From assembly GCA_025716855.1 (NCBI GenBank), contig JAIXMQ010000009.1:668892-732891 (forward strand): 64,000 bases of DNA, in the 5' to 3' direction. Each line of letters starts with the position of its first letter. Positions within the stretch are counted from its first letter, which is position 1. Source of the stretch: Pilaira anomala. Its lineage: Eukaryota > Mucoromycota > Mucoromycetes > Mucorales > Mucoraceae. The position numbers and the translations under genes are program-made. Below, piece after piece: positions 37,322 to 51,321 of this stretch. The notes under the pieces were generated by a model. That model was not told the DNA's origin and ran no database searches. It saw nothing but the letters and a program-made list of their open reading frames with translations.

Positions 37322-38143
37322 TTAGATCTTTTGCATAGCAGCAACATCAACGGATTGAACGTAGTCCTCGAATTCAAGAATCTTATCGGATAAATCATCC
37401 AAAAGAACCTTATCATCTTCGACAACACAGTTGATTTGGAGCTTCTTGATACCGTAACCGATAGCAACAAGTTGGCTACCACCCCAAATGAGACCGTCCA
37501 TCTCAATAGACTTGACAGCCTTAGTTAATTCGGTCATATCAGTCTCATCATCCCAAGGCTTAACTTCAAGAGTGACAGTGGTCTTGGCAATGGTCTTGGG
37601 CTTGTTGGCCTTCTTGGCGTTGTATTCAGCAACACGTTGAGCCTTGAGCTTTTCAGCCTCCTCATCAACTTCATCATCATCGGAACCGAAGAGATCAATG
37701 TCATCATCATCTTCCTCAGCAGCGGCAGCAGCAGGGGCAGCGGTCTCAGTGGAAGGCCTAATTACAAAAAAACGCGTAAGAACTTCTTTTTCCTTTTTTT
37801 TTCTGCAGCAGCTTGCAGCAGCTTGCAGCAACAATTATAAAATATACTTACTTGACTTCAGTGAACCACTTGTTGACGTTGACGAACTCGGCAGCAGGAG
37901 CAGAACCTAAAGCCTTGGCGACAGCAGCATCAGCTTCAGTGGCCTTATCACTATACAATTGAAAAAAAAAAAGTTAGTACTAAGCCACTAATAGAGAGAG
38001 AATATAGAATAGAATATAGTAGAACTCGGGCAAAAGAAAGAAGTTATGGTATACATAATTACTTACGCAGCAATGAACTTGTTCTCAGCAAGGTAAGCTT
38101 CGAGAATGTGAAGAGCTAAAGGGAGTTCGATGGTAACAGACAT
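37322..38143 (-). CDS. EFB1: translation elongation factor eEF1B alpha (EF-1 beta)
   Basis: Three exons: 38143-38067, 37950-37852, 37757-37322; 203 residues. Guanine-nucleotide exchange factor for eEF1A. It has an N-terminal GST-C-like helical part ([20 protein letters not shown]), an Ala-rich linker, a highly acidic stretch [20 protein letters not shown], and the catalytic C-terminal domain with [30 protein letters not shown] and [16 protein letters not shown] end ([12 protein letters not shown]). C-ending, biased codons indicate high expression. A (GCAGCTTGCA)n-like short repeat sits in intron 2 near 37806-37831. Confidence 0.97.
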
Positions 38144-38898
38144 TGTTTAAAGAAGTAAGAGATGCAAAAAAAAAAAAGAAAGAACCTAGAGCAAACCTTT
38201 CCTTGTAACTCTAAAATTTTTTATTTTCCCTCTAAAAAAAACTTTTATCCAATTAAAATTGATTATATCTTTAAACAAAACGAATCGAAAATAAATATAA
38301 AATAATAGGACAAGAATTGATTTACTGGCATGATTTTAAAAATTGATTTGAATTGTTTGTTTTACAAAAGTTTTTCTTTTGTTATTTAAAAAAAAAAGAA
38401 AGAGAGAAAAAGAGAGAAAGAGATAGATAGATAGAAGCACAATGGGTTATAAGCCACAAATATAGATATAGTAGTATAGACAACTTCTTTGATTATTATA
38501 AATGCTGACTTGCAAATAAGACAGGACCCAAGTTACTATGTACATACATTTAAATAACTCTCATCATTTTAAAACTTTTATACAACAAACAAATTAATGA
38601 ATAAAATGGTTAAATTAGTTCAAGTTGTTTTTATGATTTTTGTTAAAAAGTTTAAGCTCAGGTATATTGTAGTCAAGAAGTAAATTGTTTCAAAAAGTAA
38701 GGTGGTTTTTAGTTAAAAATCATATGACATAACAAAGATCTGTCATTGATAAATCTGTCACTTTTATTGTAAAATATCCTTATCAGATCTTGGAATATTT
38801 ATCATCGCTGATTTAAAACTATTGTGTATATATATTTAGAATGTCGTGAATAGCCCCTTATTTTTTCTGATTCTTCTTTATTATTGTTTCTTGTTACC
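38144..38898. promoter_or_regulatory. divergent promoter region, EFB1 / GNAT gene
   Basis: 755 bp between divergent genes. Contains A runs, an AGAGAAAG/GATA microsatellite patch (about 38398-38434) and no ORF of interest. Confidence 0.5.
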
Positions 38899-39412
38899 AT
38901 GGTAAAAAAACAAAACAAAAAAAAAAAGAACAGGGGAAATATCATTTAGTTTAACAATAACTCAATAACACATTCTGTAGACTATCGAATATTCTATCAT
39001 TGAATCTGTACCTACTCCAGAAAAATTTTGTGAGTTAAGAAAGAGAGCTGGTTTATCGCCTAAAAATGTTGAAGTTGCAAGAAAGGCTCTTCCTAACACG
39101 GTATTTGGTGTTTCTGTGATTGACAATAGAGATAAATCTGTTGTTGGTATGGGTAGAATTGTTGGAGATAAATATTTAGCTTTAACAATTGTAGATGTTG
39201 CCGTATTTCCAGAACATCAAAAGAAAGGACTCGGAAAACTTATTATGGAAACACTCATGAATTATCTTAAATCTTATGTTACCAGAGATTGTTATATTAC
39301 TCTTATGGCTGATGGTGACGCTAAATTCCTTTATGAAAAGTATGGTTTTATCACTGGTTTACCTATTTCTTTAGGAATGTATTACGCTCACCCTAAGAAG
39401 CAATTATTATAA
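38899..39412 (+). CDS. GNAT-family N-acetyltransferase
   Basis: Two exons: 38899-38901 (the ATG alone) and 38981-39412; 144 residues. A GT donor directly follows the ATG (TTACCATG|GTAAAA) and the acceptor is TTCTGTAG at 38971-38980. Residues 2 on read TIEYSIIESVPTPEKFCELR. The acetyl-CoA motif A is clear: VDVAVFPEHQKKGLGKLIME (Q/R-x-x-G-x-G/A type). YEKYGFITGLPISLGMYY near the end is motif B. The small single-domain form resembles bacterial-type and fungal GNATs acting on small molecules; substrate unknown. Without the 3-nt first exon the frame would have no ATG until deep in the fold. Confidence 0.88.
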
Positions 39413-39486
39413 AAAATAAAAATAGAATTTGAAACGGGTTCTGTACCTTCTTTTTATTATTAAAAATGGATTGTTTGACGTTAAAA

Positions 39487-40399
39487 CTAGATTGTGTCAC
39501 CTTCTTTCATTTCTTTTCTTTCCTTGTATAATTCTTCTGCCCATGCTTTGACAGTAGGGTGTTCAAATTTACCTTGAGTTGAATCGAAAAATCCTTGTAA
39601 ATCTTTATCATCAGCTATATATATATATATATATGAATATGTTAGACATTGTGTATGTAAAGTGTTTACATCTGCGTGTTTTTTATACATTTTTCGTATT
39701 CTAATGCTTGTACAATCATTTCAAACTTGTCTAAATCCTTAACAAAAAGTGCTTCAGGTGTCTTTGCATCTTCATACTCTTGCCATAAATCAACTATTTC
39801 ATTTGCCATTTCTGTATTCCCTAAAGATTCTTTAAATCCATCCATTGCACCCTATTTTTTTTTTTTTTTTTTTTTTTTTTTTAGCTGTCAAACTAAAATA
39901 ATAATTTGATTTTCTTTAATGCATTTACTTTTTCCATGGCAAATTTATCTGCTTTACTAACACCAGCATGAGGTGTAATGTCACCCTATCATTTAAAGCC
40001 TGTCAAAATAAAGTATACATTTTTAAAAAAATTTAAACTTACAACTACAGCTTCAGCGAGGTCATGAACAATAGCCATTTTAATACATCTATTTTCATGT
40101 TATTTTAGCTTTTATTTATGTATAAATTAAATAATAAAAACATAGAGTTACCTTTCACGGTTAATAGAAGGATCGTTTACAAGCATGGCCATGATACCCA
40201 TACGATGCATATGATCAGCAATAGATTCAGCACCTTTAATACCGTTGTCTAGCCAACCAGTTCTTTTGGTTCTCTGTACACATGTTTATTTTTTTTAACT
40301 AGGGCGTTTAAAAGTAACTTTTTTTTTTAATAGTTTTACTTTAAGATTTTCAATGACATGCAAGAAACGAATGACACTAGCAGGGTTAGATTGAGCCAT
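39487..40399 (-). CDS. HD-domain 5'-deoxynucleotidase (HDDC2/YGK1 family)
   Basis: Six exons: 40399-40340, 40273-40152, 40089-40044, 39985-39929, 39851-39689, 39614-39487; 191 residues. HD-superfamily metal-binding residues are visible: the His in ADHMHRMG and the HD pair in AIVHDLAEAVVGDITP. WLDNGIKGAESIADHMHRMG and FVKDLDKFEMIVQALEYE complete the family signature of deoxynucleoside-5'-monophosphate phosphatases (human HDDC2, E. coli YfbR). Probable role: dephosphorylating dNMPs in pyrimidine metabolism. Exon sizes are small (46-163 nt), and intron 4 contains a T run of about 28. Convergent with the GNAT gene (74 bp between stops). Confidence 0.93.
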
Positions 40400-40637
40400 A
40401 TTTATTAATACAAGGAAAAAGAAAAAAAAAAAGATTTTTATTTTATTTTTTATATTTGAGTTTTAATATGTAAGCACAAAAAAAACATCAAGAAAAAACA
40501 AAGAGTTAACGAGAGTGAGTGAGTGAGTTGTGATAAAAGACAGTGCGAACAAAATTATAAATGTATAAAGATATATATGAAAAGGGGAGAGTAAAAAAAA
40601 AAAGAAAAAAGAAAATATGAATTCTAGATATTTAAAA

Positions 40638-42586
40638 TTATTGTTCCAAGAAGAAATAGTTACCAGTGGACTTTTGTTCATGATCAAGTTGAGAATCAAG
40701 CTTGTTAATTCTAGGTCTGAAATTGGTAGGGTCACGACGGAAAGTGATTTCGAGTGAAGCCAAAAATTTGTTCATACCAGTCAACAAAGATTGAGGAGTG
40801 TTGGCAACAGCATGAACGGAAGGAGTACCGTCATAAACAACAACTCTATCAGCAAGATAGGTGGCCATAATGAAATCGTGCTCTACAATGAAAGCAGTTC
40901 TCTTGAAATGAATAATGAAACGCTTAATAACCTTGGCAGCAATAATACGTTGCTCGGAATCAAGATAAGCAGAAGGTTCATCAATAAGATAAATATCAGC
41001 AGGTTGACCTAAACCGAGAACAATAGCAACACGTTGCAATTCACCACCAGATAAATGCATAACTTCTTGATCAATAATGTTTTCAATGTTCAAGGGCTTA
41101 ATAACATCAGTGTTGAATTGAGGATTTAAGAAAGCACCCTTAATCTTCTTCAAGAACAACATACGAACAGTACCCTTAAATTTAGGTGAAATCTTTTGAG
41201 GTTTGTAAGAAACATTCAATTGAGGAATCTTAGCATCACCATCAGGCTTAAGAAGACCAGCTAAAAGACGAATGAATGTAGATTTACCAGTACCGTTTTG
41301 ACCCAACATGACAATAATTTCGGAATCTTGGAACTCACCAGGTTCAACATTCAATTTGAAATCACCAAGAACCTTTTCCATTCTAGGATATTTGTAAGAG
41401 TTAACTTTAGAAACAGAAGCTTCATTTGCGGTTTCAGCAATCTTGAAAGTTAAAGATTCTTCACGGAAACGTAAATTTTCAGTAGGGATGTTACCATCCA
41501 AGAAAATATTGATACCTTCACGAACAGAGTAAGGTAAAGTGACAACACCATAAGCAGAAGGTCTACCGTAAAGGATACAAATGTAATCTGAAAGATAATC
41601 CAATACAGACAAATCGTGCTCTACACAAATAATATAAGTACTAGAAGAAAGAAGAGAACGAATGACACGAGCAGCATTTAAACGTTGCTTAACATCTAAA
41701 TAAGAAGAAGGTTCATCAAACATGTAAACATCAGCTTGTTGAACAGCAACGACACCAATAGCAAATCTTTGTAATTCACCACCAGAAAGTTGACCTACTT
41801 CACGATTAAGGACATCCTTGAGATCCAACATATCAATCATATCTTCCAAGTTGTTACGTTCGTGCTTATCTTCTAAAAGTTGAGAAACTTTACCACTAAC
41901 CACCTTAGGGATATGATCAACGTATTGAGGTTTAATGATTGCTTTCAAGTTGTCTTCTAAAATCTTTGTAAAGTAATTTTGTAATTCTGAACCACGGAAA
42001 TACTTTAAAATATCTTGCCAATCGGGAGGTGTATCAAATTTACCCAAATTAGGCTTCATTTTACCAGAAAGAATCTTTAAAGCGGTAGATTTACCAATAC
42101 CGTTAGTACCAACTAAACCTAATACTTGACCAGGACGAGGTACAGGTAAACGATGAAGTTTGAAAGAATTTGCAGAGTAACGATGAGTTACTTGTCCATC
42201 CAAGTTGGTAGGTAAATTGATGACATGAATAGCTGCGAAAGGACACTTCTTTACGCAAATACCACAACCAATACAAAGTTCTTCAGAGATGAAGGCAATC
42301 TTGGAAGTAGGCTCGACTTCAATACAAAGCTTACCTAATTATAACACCTTTTTATCAGTAAAATAATTCCTCTTTTTTCTTTCTCTTTCTCTCTTTCTTT
42401 TTCTTCAAACTTACCCATTCTGTTTACAGGACAAGAACGTTTACTATATAATAAAAGAATTTTTTGTTTAATCTTTTAAGTTCAAGGTACCATTATTTAA
42501 TATTTACGTTACCATTCTTGTCTACACTTCTTAGGCTTACATTTATCAGCACTGACAATGGCAATACGAGTAAGTTTGTCACTCAT
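40638..42586 (-). CDS. RLI1: ribosome-recycling ATPase RLI1/ABCE1
   Basis: Three exons: 42586-42513, 42443-42415, 42334-40638; 599 residues. The N-terminal iron-sulfur domain has Cys16, 21, 25, 29 and 38, then a ferredoxin block with Cys55, 58, 61 and 65 ([17 protein letters not shown]), i.e. the eight cluster ligands. Two ABC cassettes follow: Walker [10 protein letters not shown] and GQNGTGKST, signature LSGGELQR twice, Walker [11 protein letters not shown] and [10 protein letters not shown]. It splits 80S ribosomes after termination and is essential in all eukaryotes. Intron 2 is the only place where the reading frame passes through a 29-nt micro-exon. Confidence 0.98.
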
Positions 42587-43679
42587 TTTATTTTATTTTC
42601 TAGAAAGGGGGGTTGAAGTGTTAAAAAGTGTAAGGGAGGGGGAAAAAAATCGCTTTCCCAAAATTGATTTCAAACAAATTTTTTAAAAAAAAAATATCTA
42701 AGCCACTCTTACAAACCAACCCATAATATCTGTTGTACTAAGTACAGGTTATCACTCTCTTACTCAAGTGTATACTCTGATAGAACTGTTATAGCCCGAG
42801 AAATAGTACTAGTTAAAGCAGATAAGTGGTCGTGTGATACTTTTCAAAGTACAGAAAAGAAGAAATTTTGTATTTATTATGATATCAAATCTTGGATATT
42901 ATGTCATTCTAGTATATATCAAGACGTTATGAGAAGATATAGAAAATAATACAGGTAAAATGAATAATGATAAATAATTGGTTCCTGAATGAAATAATAG
43001 AATATTATTTGTTATTCTATCGAAAACAATAGAATTTAATTAAAGGTCTCATTTGTTGGTTTTACTCTTAATACGTCTAACAAATGACACTCTGTATAAG
43101 CATAGACGGTTAGTAGATGTAAACTACCTTTTTTTTTTTTTTTTTTTTTTTTTTAGCTTATGTTGATAATAGTAATAGATTAATCTCAATAAAGTAGTTT
43201 ATTACATAAAATACAACGCTTACAACATTAATATTATTCCTGTATCACTTGCCATAAACTAGAATTATATTTCTACCCGTGATTCTTGTTCAGTATGTAC
43301 TGGCTTCTTCATCAAAAATGCAGTTATCAATGCTGATAACTAACTGGTTACTTGTGAAGATACTAATATAGTAGTTATACAGACAAACATAGGACAATAA
43401 TTATTGTGAAAAAAAAAGCTTCAAATGAATAAATGTAAAAACTGTATCTATATATATTGATTTTCCCATGAAATGTGCTACTATAATCTCTTTAAGTTGT
43501 ATTCATAAAGAAAACTTGGATCTTATTTTCATTCTATCATTGGTGTGAGACTGCGAGAGAGAGAGAGAGAGAGAGAGAGAGTACTGAAACCGGTGTTCAA
43601 AATAAAGCTTTCCTCATCCTATCGTATTCATGTGTACTCACAGGATATTTTTTATTCACTTGTATTTTCATCTCTTTGA
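42587..43679. other. divergent spacer RLI1 / SEC20
   Basis: 1.1 kb without a recognisable gene. Contains a T run of about 24 (43131-43154) and (GA)n near 43554-43581. Stop codons are dense in all frames. Confidence 0.5.
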
Positions 43680-44755
43680 ATGAGTTCGATTGAAACTAAG
43701 TTTAGGTCATTAAGTAAATTAGCAGCAGAATGTCAAAGACAAGTAGAGAGTTTATATTTCGTTGATTCAACTACTGTACAAAAAGAAGTAACAGAACTCA
43801 TCAAAACTAATATTCGAAGACTTGAACAAGATATTAAAGTAAAAAAGGTTTAAATCGACACAAATAAAATAATACTAAATGTACTTTTTTTGTAGGTTGT
43901 TCGTTTATTAGCTGAAGAAGAAGATAGAGAGTCATCCAAGTTGGCTATTTTAAACCGTTTACAGGAATACGAAAACCAATTAAAGCAGCAAGTATAAAAT
44001 ATATTATTTTATATATTGATTGATATTAAAAATAGCTTTATAGACTTCAAGCAAGCTCGCGTCAATCCATATTAAGGTCAAAAAAGAGGGTAGCTGAATC
44101 AGAGAAAAGAAATAGACAGGAATTATTTGGTATCGGTAAAAGAACAAACGGTAAAAGTTTTACTGAACAATTTGAATTAAAACAACGTGGTGTACAAAGA
44201 GGGTAGAAATAGTTAACAATAAATTTATATATATATATATATATGTTAATAAACCCGTTTATAGTCAACAAGATGAACAGGTATTACGTGCATCTACTGA
44301 TGTTACTGAAGCATTAAAAAGAACCAGCACATTGATGCAACAAGAGCTAGAAAAGAGTACATTTTCCGCCAGTATGCTAGGTAAAGAAAAAAAAAAAAAT
44401 TAAAAAATTACAACTAAAAATATGTATACTCATCTTTTAAAAAGCTGAATCATCTAAAACACTGTCTTCAACCTTTAACGAATATCAAAATTTGGGATCC
44501 TTGGTACATATTTCTAAAAGAGTAATTACACAGCTTGAAGCCTCAGATTGGTTTGATAGATTGTTACTCGTGCTTGGCTTACTATTGTTTTGCGGTGTAG
44601 TATTTCATATCATAAAAAAGAGAACCTGGGATGTTGGTATCTCTTGGGTGTCTTGGTTGTCACAAACAAAAAAGACAAAAACTGTAGTACATGTAACCAC
44701 AACTTTAATTTCTACTCCAACTACAACAGAAGTCTTTTTAAAATCTGTTGAATAA
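43680..44755 (+). CDS. SEC20: SNARE-associated protein SEC20 (BNIP1 family)
   Basis: Five exons: 43680-43838, 43896-43991, 44036-44202, 44265-44380, 44445-44755; 282 residues. The N-terminal half is helical/coiled coil (YFVDSTTVQKEVTELIKTN). The Sec20 Qb-SNARE region runs from LRASTDVTEALKRTSTLMQQ through SSKTLSSTFNEYQNLGSLV. A single TM (residues ~219-236, LLVLGLLLFCGVVFHII) anchors it in the ER. It acts in Golgi-to-ER retrograde fusion with Ufe1, Use1 and Sec22. The luminal tail of ~45 residues ends KSVE and lacks the HDEL found in the budding yeast protein. Exon 3 uses the acceptor at 44035; the later AG would break the frame. Confidence 0.85.
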
Positions 44756-44903
44756 AACCAACGCATTATAATGATATATACATATCACATCAGGATGAGA
44801 TACTCAGTATCCATGTATAGCATTCAACTTGTTGCATTAGCAGTACATGGTTCATCTTCTAAAGAAATAATTACTGAACAAAGCCTATTTAGTCATTTTC
44901 TTA

Positions 44904-44969
<66 letters not shown>

Positions 44970-45230
44970 TTTACTCCTGCTTTATTATTAATATTTTATA
45001 GTTGTCAATGTCATTCAATGCATAAATTTATATTTTCTTTGTGAATTTGTTTGAATATAATGTTGCTTTTTAAGAAAAAATAGGAGGAGTAAAGACATAT
45101 TTTTTTGTACAACTTGAAAATAATACAAGATAGAAACAAGGATCTATTTTTATTTATTTTCGTTTCCTTTCCATACATATCAATAAATACCCAAAAACAA
45201 AAAAATATATATATATTTAAGCGAGAATTC
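44756..45230. other. spacer SEC20 / RasGAP
   Basis: 475 bp. Dominated by an uninterrupted T run of 51 nt (44918-44968). The upstream and downstream frames here are poly-Phe artefacts. Confidence 0.7.
44918..44968. repeat. poly(T) tract of 51 nt
   Basis: 51 consecutive T, the longest homopolymer in the window, preceded by a TTTTC-rich stretch. Confidence 0.95.
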
Positions 45231-45899
45231 ATGGCAGATCGTAAAAACGGCATGGTTCAAGCGTATGGTTATCCAATACCTACATCGGGCACAATAGTTT
45301 CTAGAGCTGTTGCAGCAGCAGCAGCTAATAGTCATCATTCAAGTAGAGGAAAGACTGGTCGTAATTCCAAAAGGTATTCGGTTTCAGCCTTCTACTCTAT
45401 GGCAGCAGAACAAGATAATGAAGTAGAGGATGAATTAGCTCAAGCACAAAGAAGTTTAAGAGAACTAAAATCTAAAATATCTGGACAGTCTAAAAAGAAC
45501 TTTGTGTTAGAAAGAGATGTACGTTATTTAGATTCTCGTATTGCCCTTTTAATTCAAAATAGAATTGCTTTGGATGAGGTAAAGTAAAAAATAACTTTTT
45601 TCTTTGATAGACCTTATTTCTAAACAACAAAATAAACAGCAAAATGAAATGGCTTCTCATCTTGAAGAACATGGAATGGGAGATAATGATTCCTTTCCAG
45701 ATGATCGTAAAATGCAACAATATGGAAACTTTTTTTTCATTCTTCAAAGTGAACCCAGACATATCGCTTCATTATGTAGATTAGTTAGTTTAGCTGAAAT
45801 AGATACTTTACTTCAAACTGTAATGTTTACTTTATACGGAAATCAATATGAAAGTAGGGAAGAACATTTACTATTGACCATGTTTCAAGTAAGTATAGT

Positions 45900-45938
<39 letters not shown>

Positions 45939-47960
45939 GAGAGAGATGAATATGATAATAAATCGTTTGTTTAGAATGTACTTGCAGCACAATTTGAGAC
46001 ATCGACTGAATTTGGATCTTTATTGCGTGCTAATACACCAGTTTCACGTATGATGACAACTTATACAAGAAGAGGACCAGGACAATCTTATTTAAAGTCG
46101 ATTTTATCAAACAAGATTAAAGAGCTTGTGATTGATCAAGACATGAATTTAGAAATCAATCCACTCAAGGTATATGAACAGATGGTGACACAAATTGAAA
46201 GTGAAAAAGGATATTTGCCAACAGATTTACCAAGAAGTGTCACACCAGAAGTTGCAGCAATTCACCCAAATGTACAAAATATAATTCAACCCAGACTTGA
46301 AAAATTAATTGAAATAGCAGAAGAATTTTTAACTACTATTATATCTTCAACAACTTCAGTTCCATATGGTATTCGTTGGATATGTAAGCAAATTAGATCT
46401 TTAACGAAACGAAAGAGCCCAGACGCATCAGAATACTCTGTCTGTTCAATGATTGGAGGTTTCTTTTTTTTAAGATTTATTAATCCAGCTATTGTTACAC
46501 CTAGAGCATATATGCTGTTAGAAACTGCTCCAGGAAATTTACCTAGAAGAACTTTAACACTTGTAAATTTATTTCCTTTTTATTTTTTATATATGTTACT
46601 AATATCATGTATGTATATAATAGATTGCAAAAATGTTACAAAATTTAGCGAATAGACCTTCTTACGCCAAAGAAACTTATATGCTGCCGACAAATCCGTT
46701 TGTGGAAAGAAATAAGACTAGAATCAATAAATTTTTAAACGAGTTATGTGAAGTAAGCGATTTTTATGAAACGTTGGAAATGGATCAGTATATGGCATTA
46801 TCAAAAAAGGATTTAGATATTAATATTACGTTAAATGAAATGTATAATACGCATACTTTGGTTCATCGCCATTTGGATATACTTGCCCCAAAAGAAAAAG
46901 ATCATTTGAGAATTTTATTAAATGATTTAGCTCCAGTGCCTCCACAAGTATCAAGAAAAGAGAATAAAACTATTGATCTACCCTTATTTAGTCGATGGGA
47001 AATTCCAATTCAAGGTAAAAAAAAAAAAAAAAAAAATCTTCTAACCATTTCGTAACTAACGTTATATATCAGATCTTACTACTGCTCTTATGTCTGAAAA
47101 TAATATTACCCAGAATGATATTCTTTACATGGAAACTAAAGCAATCTATGTTCAATTAATTCGTTCATTACCACACTTATCTACATTACCACTCGATCTT
47201 GATTATATTGCAGAGACTGCTGCCACAACAAAGGATGCTCAACTAGTAAGAAAAGGCATTAAAGTAAAAGATATGCTGAGAGAATTGGAAGACGCTGGCG
47301 TCATTGATCATCGGGATCATTATAAATTATTAGTAGAAGAAATAACGCAAGAATTAGCACATCTTGGCAACCTTAAGGAAAAAGTCATTCAAGAATCCGA
47401 TTCATTAGAAGGTGTATATCAAACTATTTTAGATCATAATAATTATTTAAGAAGTCAACTCGAAAGTTATAAAGCATACCTTCAGAATGTCCGAATTCAA
47501 AGTGGTGGAGAAAAGACAACTAAAAATTCGGTTGGTATAGGAGTAGAAGTTGAAGGTGGTAAACCAAGAAAAGCTGCAAAAGGTCCACCAAAGGGTCCTT
47601 TCAAATTCTCTCACAATCATCTAGAAAAAGATGGCGTTATATCTGAATCAACAGTACCTGAAAATAGAAGACCCAACATTTTCTTTTCAATCACTTCACC
47701 TTTACCAGGCACATTTATTATTGCAATGCACTTTAAAGGGAGAGAAAAGCCTATTTTGGAAATGGATTTAAAATTAGATGATTTGTTAGAAAAGGTAAAA
47801 AAACGTACTCACTTTACTTTATACTCACAATTTATATTAACATTTCATATAACCATAGCAACAAGATAATGTCGAATTACTTGATCTAGAATATGTTCGT
47901 TTAAACGTGACTAAAACACTAGGTCTTTTAAACAAGACATTTGTTACAAGAAACAAGTAA
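45231..47960 (+). CDS. Ras GTPase-activating protein (RasGAP with RasGAP_C, Gap1/Sar1 type)
   Basis: Exons: 45231-45578, 45611-45888, 45975-46562, 46624-47014, 47073-47794, 47859-47960; about 810 residues. An N-terminal Ala/Ser-rich part and coiled coil (ELAQAQRSLRELKSKI; DSRIALLIQNRIALDE) precede the RasGAP domain: EFGSLLRANTPVSRMM holds the arginine finger, FFLRFINPAIVTPRAY is the FLR block, and AKMLQNLANRPSYAKE completes it. The C-terminal RasGAP_C region includes GPPKGPFKFSHNHLEKDGVI and ends NKTFVTRNK. This layout without IQ or CH domains matches fission-yeast Gap1, a negative regulator of Ras1. Odd: exon 1 ends in phase 0 but the family sequence after the only nearby acceptor (45610) needs phase 1, so the frame does not close at intron 1 (an indel, or an unusual splice). 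All later exons close correctly. Confidence 0.88.
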
Positions 47961-48212
47961 ATTTTATCCTCTTTATTCACCATATTAATTTTTTTAATTT
48001 TCATAATCCTCCCTCCTTTTTTTTTAATAAAATGATAATATATAATATTTATACAATTATGCTTTACTACTTTCAAATATGTTATTATTTATAAAGCGGC
48101 TATTCTCAAGAAGGCAGGTTTATGAATCCAAGTTTTGAAGGTTTTTATTAAACTTTGTTAAACTTTGTTAAACTTAGTAATTGTTTATCCTAATATATCT
48201 GAAAAATCAGTT

Positions 48213-49437
<1,225 letters not shown>

Positions 49438-49574
49438 GGATGTCAAATAAAATTATTAAAATAAAAGGAAAAGAGAATAATAATAATATGTATAAAAAAA
49501 AAAAAGCTTTTTCTTTTTAAGCCTCCGTATTTTTTTTAATATACATTTATTTTACATTTTACATAAACGCGAAA
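49438..49574. promoter_or_regulatory. 137-bp bidirectional promoter, FKH / SAD1
   Basis: Only 137 bp separate the two divergent ATGs, so both core promoters and 5' UTRs must lie here or overlap. AT-rich with A and T runs; no consensus TATA recognised. Confidence 0.6.
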
Positions 49575-51321
49575 ATGGATAATAATTCTAATATAACAGA
49601 TGAGCCGCAAGCAAAACGTGCACGTATAAGCTCTACTCCACCACCTGAAACAGTCGAAGCAAAAGACTCTACAGATCTTTATTTGGATACTATCAATCGC
49701 CATATGCTCGATTTCGATTTTGAAAAAGTATGTTCAGTTTCTCTCTCTCAAATTAACGTATACGCTTGTTTGACTTGTGGAAAATATTATCAAGGACGTG
49801 GAAAGTCATCGCACGCATATTTTCATAGCATGGATAAAGATCATCATGTGTTTATTAACTTATCAACGTTAAAGGTAAAAACTACTGTAAACTCACATAA
49901 ACACGTCGAAGTTTATTTTTTTCTTTTTTTTTCTAGGTTTATGTCCTTCCTGATGGTTATGAAGTGGATAACCCTTCCCTTAATGACATTAAGGTATGTA
50001 TATACATATACATATATTTTAATTTATAAAGGTTTTTATATATTTATCATTTCATAGTATGTATTAAATCCTACCTTGACAAAAACACAAGTATCTGAAC
50101 TTGATACCTATTTCAAAACATCCTACGATTTAAACAATAAGAAATATTTACCTGGATTTGTTGGATTAAATAATGTTAAAGCAAACGATTATGTTAATGT
50201 TGTTATTCAAGCTTTGGCACATATTCCTCCTATTAGGGATTATTTTATTTTGACCGATTTCGAAAAAAAAGGATCTTCTCAATTGGTATGTCGTCTTAGT
50301 GCATTGATAAGAAAGATGTGGAATCCTAAAGCCTTTAAAGGCCAAGTAAGTCCTCATGAACTTTTACAAGAAATCTCCAATGCAAGTGGGAAAAGATTCA
50401 AGTTAACTGAACAGAGCAATGCAATTGATTTTTTATCTTGGTTCTTAAATACACTTCATAAAGATTTAGGTGGAACCCGAAAGAAGAATAGTAGTGAGTA
50501 ATAAGAAAGATTTAGTGGCACAGGTATATGTAGATTACTTATACAATAGCTAGGTATTATTTATAAACAATTGCAAGGTGAAGTCAAGGTAGAAACACAA
50601 GAATTTGGCCCTTCACACCAGACTACAGAAAAAGAGGCATTGTTAATGTTTGACGATTCCAAAGAAATTAAAACCAACACATCACCCTTTTTATTTTTGG
50701 CTTTAGAATTACCTTTAGCGCCTTTATATCAAGATGAAAAAGATAAAGAAATTGTGCCTCAAGTACCATTAACAACTATTCTTGGTAAATTTGATGGACA
50801 CAAAGTACAAGAAGTAGGCAATACAATGAAGAGATATAGTATTACACGTTTGCCTCAGTTTATGATCTTTCATATCAAAAGATTTCATAAAAATAGTTGG
50901 ACTCATGAAAAGAACCCTACTATTGTCAATTTTCCAATTAAAAATGTAGATATGTCAAAATGTAAGTTTTTTTTTTTTATTTGTTCTTTGAAACACATGT
51001 GTATTTAATAATTACAAAAATATAGTTACTACTGACCCAGATGCCGAGAAATTGGGTGATCACTATGATTTATTAGCTAATATATGTCATGATGGTAAAC
51101 CTGATGCCGGAAAAGGTACTTACAAAGTGCATGTACGTCATCGTGGAACAGAACAATGGTATCAAATTCAAGATTTAATTGTGGAGGAAATTTTGCCTCA
51201 AATGATTTTTATGTCTGAAAGCTATATTCAGGTACTTTATATATTTGTATAAAGATTTATTTATTTTCTGACTAAAATGTTATTATAGATTTGGGAAAGA
51301 AAACCTCCTGCCAAGAATTAA
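49575..51321 (+). CDS. SAD1: snRNP assembly factor SAD1/USP39 (inactive ubiquitin protease fold)
   Basis: Six exons: 49575-49874, 49937-49993, 50058-50493, 50554-50961, 51026-51231, 51289-51321; 479 residues. A ZnF-UBP domain (VYACLTCGKYYQGRGKSSHA ...HHVFINL) is followed by a USP fold. The Cys box reads GLNNVKANDYVNVV, with Asp163 where active USPs have the nucleophile Cys, and the His box reads GKGTYKVHVRHRG without the catalytic His. These substitutions are the known hallmark of USP39/Sad1, needed for the U4/U6.U5 tri-snRNP and splicing. It ends IWERKPPAKN. Its TAA overlaps the stop of the opposing GMF gene. Confidence 0.96.

Noticed and set aside
44771..45001. plus-strand ORF with a long poly-Phe stretch
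   Set aside because: The product of the 51-nt T run, not a gene.
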